The position numbers and the translations under genes are program-made. Positions 5,669 through 7,619 of a DNA stretch of 7,619 nt are shown one piece after another. Under the pieces are notes generated by a model that saw only the letters and a program-made list of their open reading frames with translations, was not told the DNA's origin and made no database searches. The stretch is taken from positions 1 through 7,619 of the forward strand of contig JAUUYJ010000118.1 of the NCBI GenBank assembly GCA_030588275.1. The letters are read 5' to 3'. The DNA is from Candidatus Zixiibacteriota bacterium. GTDB taxonomy: Bacteria; Zixibacteria; MSB-5A5; GN15; JAAZOE01. Within the stretch, counting starts at the first letter, position 1. Every line of letters starts with the position of its first letter.

Positions 5669-6688
5669 TTAATTTTTATAAATGTCGGTCATCGGGAAAA
5701 AGGCTTGCCAGGCAAACCAAAACGCCGTCACGACCGGAAAAGCCTCGACAGTATTGCCAGAAGTTTGATCTATCCCTGTAAAGGTGAAAAGAGGCTCAGT
5801 ATTGCCCTCTTTGGATAGAATCACCTTATCCTTCTGGATTAATAAATCTAACTTGGTGCCAGTGGCGGAAGGAATGTTAAAGGCCGCCATTTCTGCCTGG
5901 CCATCCGAGATCAGCAAGATATATCTCTTGTCAAATATTATCAACTGAGCCGCCTGATCCTCAAATGAGGAGACCGGGACGGCTAATTGTGATTGTTCGC
6001 TCCTCAACCCATAAATTTTATCCTTGGGATCCATCAGGCTGTCGGAAGCAACGGTTCCAAAGATTCCAATTTTGGAGCGGTCTTCAAAATACTCCTTGTA
6101 GGGCGAATGAGCCTTACCCTTTTCCGGTTTTTCCAAAAACAGCACACCAGATTGGTCTTTGAGTTCACCAAAAGTCGAAAAGGATGATGCGAACATAGTC
6201 AGTTCTCGATCCTTGTATTTACCCCTGAGACATTTACCACTAATTTGTGACCATAATGAACTGGTCTGATCATCCTCCATCACCAAAGCATCACGCCACA
6301 GCTTCCCGGAAGCTTCAAAAGTTAAGCGCTGACCATCAATTTCGGCGACATAAACTATGCCAGTAAAACAAAGTGGTCACCACGTTGCGGCCACATAGAT
6401 ATCCCCAATCTGATCATTGACAATCTCATGATGGTCGAGATGCCAGGTTGAGTAAGCATGAGTTTGACCATTGTGACTAACTACCATAAGCGGTTCTTCA
6501 TCATAATAATTGATCGCCGCCGCCTTGCCATCGACATAGACCGGATCATATATTCCGGGTATGCCACCCTTTTCCAGAACCGAATAAAGGGTATGCCCGT
6601 TCAGCTCTTCCTTTTTCAGATCACGTTGTGCCATGCTGGTTGCTCCAAAGCATAAAATTAATATCAGACCAATAATCGCACTTTTCAT
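5669..6688 (-). CDS. DUF3179-family exported protein, probable selenoprotein read through an in-frame UGA
   Basis: Reading from the ATG at 6688 to the TAA at 5669 gives 339 residues, interrupted only by TGA at codon 104. The front has a signal peptide (K2, hydrophobic 4-15, likely cleavage after S-M-A20). It continues with family features: G-G-I-P-G-I-Y-D-P (41-49), H87-E-I-V-N-D92, then T102-W103-[UGA104]-P105-L106-C107. After the UGA the similarity continues without a frame change: F-E-A-S-G-K-L-W (124-131), L-W-S-Q-I-S-G (145-151), and a terminal P-V-V-T-A-F-W-F-A-W (318-327). DUF3179 proteins carry T-Y-C-P-L-C here, so UGA stands for the first Cys of CxxC. The most likely product is a secreted UxxC redox protein; the family's biochemical role is not established. 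A SECIS-like hairpin follows the UGA. The alternative is a recent nonsense mutation or a sequencing error. Conventional annotation would split the gene into a truncated ORF (6688-6377) and a downstream ORF starting near 6286. Confidence 0.8.
6339..6369 (-). promoter_or_regulatory. Candidate bacterial SECIS element downstream of the UGA
   Basis: Counting the U of UGA as 1, bases 11-15 pair with 37-41 (G-U, U-A, U-A, U-A, U-G). A 2x2 internal loop follows. Bases 18-23 (UGGCAU) then pair with 29-34 (AUGUCG), with two G-U pairs. The apical loop is A-G-U-U-U (plus-strand 6352-6356), with a G followed by U near its 5' side. There are 20 bases between the UGA and the loop. Known bacterial SECIS elements sit in the coding sequence just after the UGA, with a short G-containing apical loop at about this distance. 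I folded this by hand and computed no energy; the stem is not GC-rich. Confidence 0.55.
6377..6379 (-). other. In-frame UGA, probable selenocysteine codon (Sec104)
   Basis: The codon reads TGA on the minus strand, between TGG (W103) and CCA (P105), in the position of the first Cys of the DUF3179 CPLC motif. A C follows it (UGA-C), as in E. coli fdhF. The other complete genes in the window end in TAA or, for the MFS gene, in a TGA at an ordinary gene end. UGA is therefore not generally reassigned here. Confidence 0.72.
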
Positions 6689-6691
6689 AAT

Positions 6692-6698
6692 TCCTCCT
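6692..6698 (-). promoter_or_regulatory. Shine-Dalgarno of the DUF3179 gene
   Basis: On the minus strand AGGAGGAATT immediately precedes the ATG at 6688. This selects that ATG over in-frame starts further upstream (to 6757) and places the signal peptide at the very N-terminus. Confidence 0.85.
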
Positions 6699-6747
6699 GA
6701 GTTATCAATAGATACGTAACCTGTTTCCCAATTTAAGGCCAAAACAA

Positions 6748-6776
6748 TTGCTACCACCAGGTATTTTTGGTATCAT
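6748..6776 (+). promoter_or_regulatory. Candidate promoter for the M29 aminopeptidase gene
   Basis: TTGCTA (6748-6753) is separated by 17 bases from TATCAT (6771-6776). Matches to the sigma-70 consensus are four of six and five of six. Transcription would start near 6783, giving a leader of about 20 bases with GAGAGGA ahead of the ATG at 6805. The divergent DUF3179 gene would use the same 116-base spacer, where I see no clear promoter for it. Confidence 0.5.
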
Positions 6777-6804
6777 AACCCATTAATCTAATTGAGAGGA
6801 TAAC

Positions 6805-7619
6805 ATGAAAGATAAAAGAAATGCAGTCCTGGCCAAAAACCTGATCAATTATTCTTGTCGCCTGCAACCGGGTGAAAAAGTTATGATTGAAATTAAGGGA
6901 AAAGAGACGCTGGAACTGGCCAAAGATATTATCGCCGAGGCAACTCGAGTCGGCGGTATCCCCTTCTGGTATTATAACGACGAGTCGCTTCAACGATCAT
7001 GGATTATGCAAGCGGATGAAAATCAGTTCAAGGCATCAGGCAAATTTCATCTTAAATTGATGAAAGAGATGGACGCATACCTCGGCCTTCGTGGGTCCGA
7101 TAACCCCTTTGACTTAGCCGATGTTGACTCCAAGCAAACCAAGATGAACCAGAAGTTATTCTACAAACCGGTTCATTTGGAACAACGGGTCAAACGGACC
7201 AAATGGTGCGTTCTGCGCTTTCCGAATAATGCGATGGCCCAATTGGCCGAAACCAGCCAGGAAGCATTCGAGGAATTTTATTATAACGTCTGTTGCCTCG
7301 ATTATGCTAAAATGTCAAAATCGATGGACCCTCTCGTTGAGGCAATGGACAAAACGGACATGGTGCGAATCGTCTCACCCGGCACCGACCTCTCCTTCTC
7401 GATAAAAGATATTCCAGTAGTCAAGTGTGATGGTCAAAGAAACATCCCGGATGGTGAAGCTTATACTGCCCCGGTCAAGGATTCGATCAATGGCTTTATC
7501 ACCTACAACACTCCATCGCTTCATGACGGGATCAATTATACCGGTATCCGTTTTGAATTTCGCAATGGAAAAATCGTTGATGCCTCCTGCGATGGCGGGA
7601 ACCGTGACAAATTAAATGA
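6805..7619 (+). CDS. Family M29 metallo-aminopeptidase (AmpS/PepS/aminopeptidase T type), 3' end beyond the window
   Basis: The ATG at 6805 has GAGAGGA upstream, and 271 codons are open to the right edge. The N-terminus (L-I-N-Y-S-C-R-L-Q-P-G-E-K-V-M-I-E) matches the family opening. The K-R-T-K-W-C-V-L-R-F-P segment followed by A-M-A-Q-L-A-E-T-S and F-E-E-F-Y-Y-N is a family hallmark. N213-I-P-D-G-E218-A-Y-T-A-P contains the first metal-binding glutamate, equivalent to the ~250 position in AmpS-type enzymes, so this N-terminal part is about 30 residues shorter. The remaining ligands (second Glu, His, His, Asp) should lie past the edge, as full-length members have about 370-415 residues. The enzyme removes N-terminal residues from peptides using two metal ions. 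No signal peptide, so cytosolic. It is divergent from the DUF3179 gene, with no obvious functional tie. Confidence 0.92.
   Translation, partial: MKDKRNAVLAKNLINYSCRLQPGEKVMIEIKGKETLELAKDIIAEATRVGGIPFWYYNDESLQRSWIMQADENQFKASGKFHLKLMKEMDAYLGLRGSDNPFDLADVDSKQTKMNQKLFYKPVHLEQRVKRTKWCVLRFPNNAMAQLAETSQEAFEEFYYNVCCLDYAKMSKSMDPLVEAMDKTDMVRIVSPGTDLSFSIKDIPVVKCDGQRNIPDGEAYTAPVKDSINGFITYNTPSLHDGINYTGIRFEFRNGKIVDASCDGGNRDKLN

Noticed and set aside
6286..6379. Frameshift joining the two DUF3179 pieces
   Set aside because: Both pieces are in the same frame. Direct translation from 6376 to 6286 is open and matches the family, so no frameshift is needed.
6377..6379. Genome-wide UGA reassignment (for example to Gly or Trp)
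   Set aside because: No other gene in the window contains in-frame UGA, and the MFS gene uses TGA as its natural stop. The family position calls for Cys, not Gly or Trp.
5669..6688. DUF3179 gene as a pseudogene with a nonsense mutation
   Set aside because: It cannot be excluded, but the TGA hits exactly the conserved first Cys of CPLC, the rest of the frame is intact with conserved motifs to a natural end, and a SECIS-like hairpin follows. Selenocysteine is the better explanation.

Overview
The window looks like a chromosomal segment from an uncultured bacterium of the wider FCB group; a Zixibacteria-like lineage is my best guess. The basis is indirect: moderate GC, and a large secreted protein ending in a 'YPNPY ... 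GIYYWHVES ... GKLVIMK' tail of the FlgD-like/type IX secretion sorting type common in that group. There are no phage, plasmid, IS, CRISPR, tRNA or rRNA features.

Layout. On the minus strand at the left, an MFS transporter (760-2025) is followed by a GT-B-like glycosyltransferase (767 to beyond the left edge). The two overlap by 8 bases and are probably translationally coupled. A 351-base AT-rich divergent spacer with two small hairpins separates them from an 851-residue secreted surface or exported protein on the plus strand (2377-4932). That gene converges on a small VOC/glyoxalase-fold gene (5008-5367, minus), and the two share a strong bidirectional terminator (4946-4976). Upstream of the VOC gene is a long GC-rich palindrome (5601-5639), then a DUF3179-family gene (5669-6688, minus). 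A 116-base divergent promoter region separates that from a family M29 metallo-aminopeptidase (6805 to beyond the right edge, plus).

The main discovery is in the DUF3179 gene. It looks like two ORFs, but both pieces are in the same frame and are separated only by one in-frame TGA (6377-6379, minus). Across the TGA the product reads T-W-[UGA]-P-L-C, exactly where the family has the conserved T-Y-C-P-L-C motif. The UGA thus replaces the first cysteine of a CxxC motif, giving a UxxC (selenocysteine) motif. A stem-loop with a 5-base AGUUU apical loop begins 7 bases after the UGA, its loop 20 bases from the UGA, as expected for a bacterial SECIS element. The gene therefore probably encodes a 339-residue exported selenoprotein. 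I do not know DUF3179 as an established selenoprotein family, but I could not search. The MFS gene ends in an ordinary TGA stop, which argues against general reassignment of the codon.

Apart from the MFS/glycosyltransferase pair, the neighbours do not form one evident pathway.
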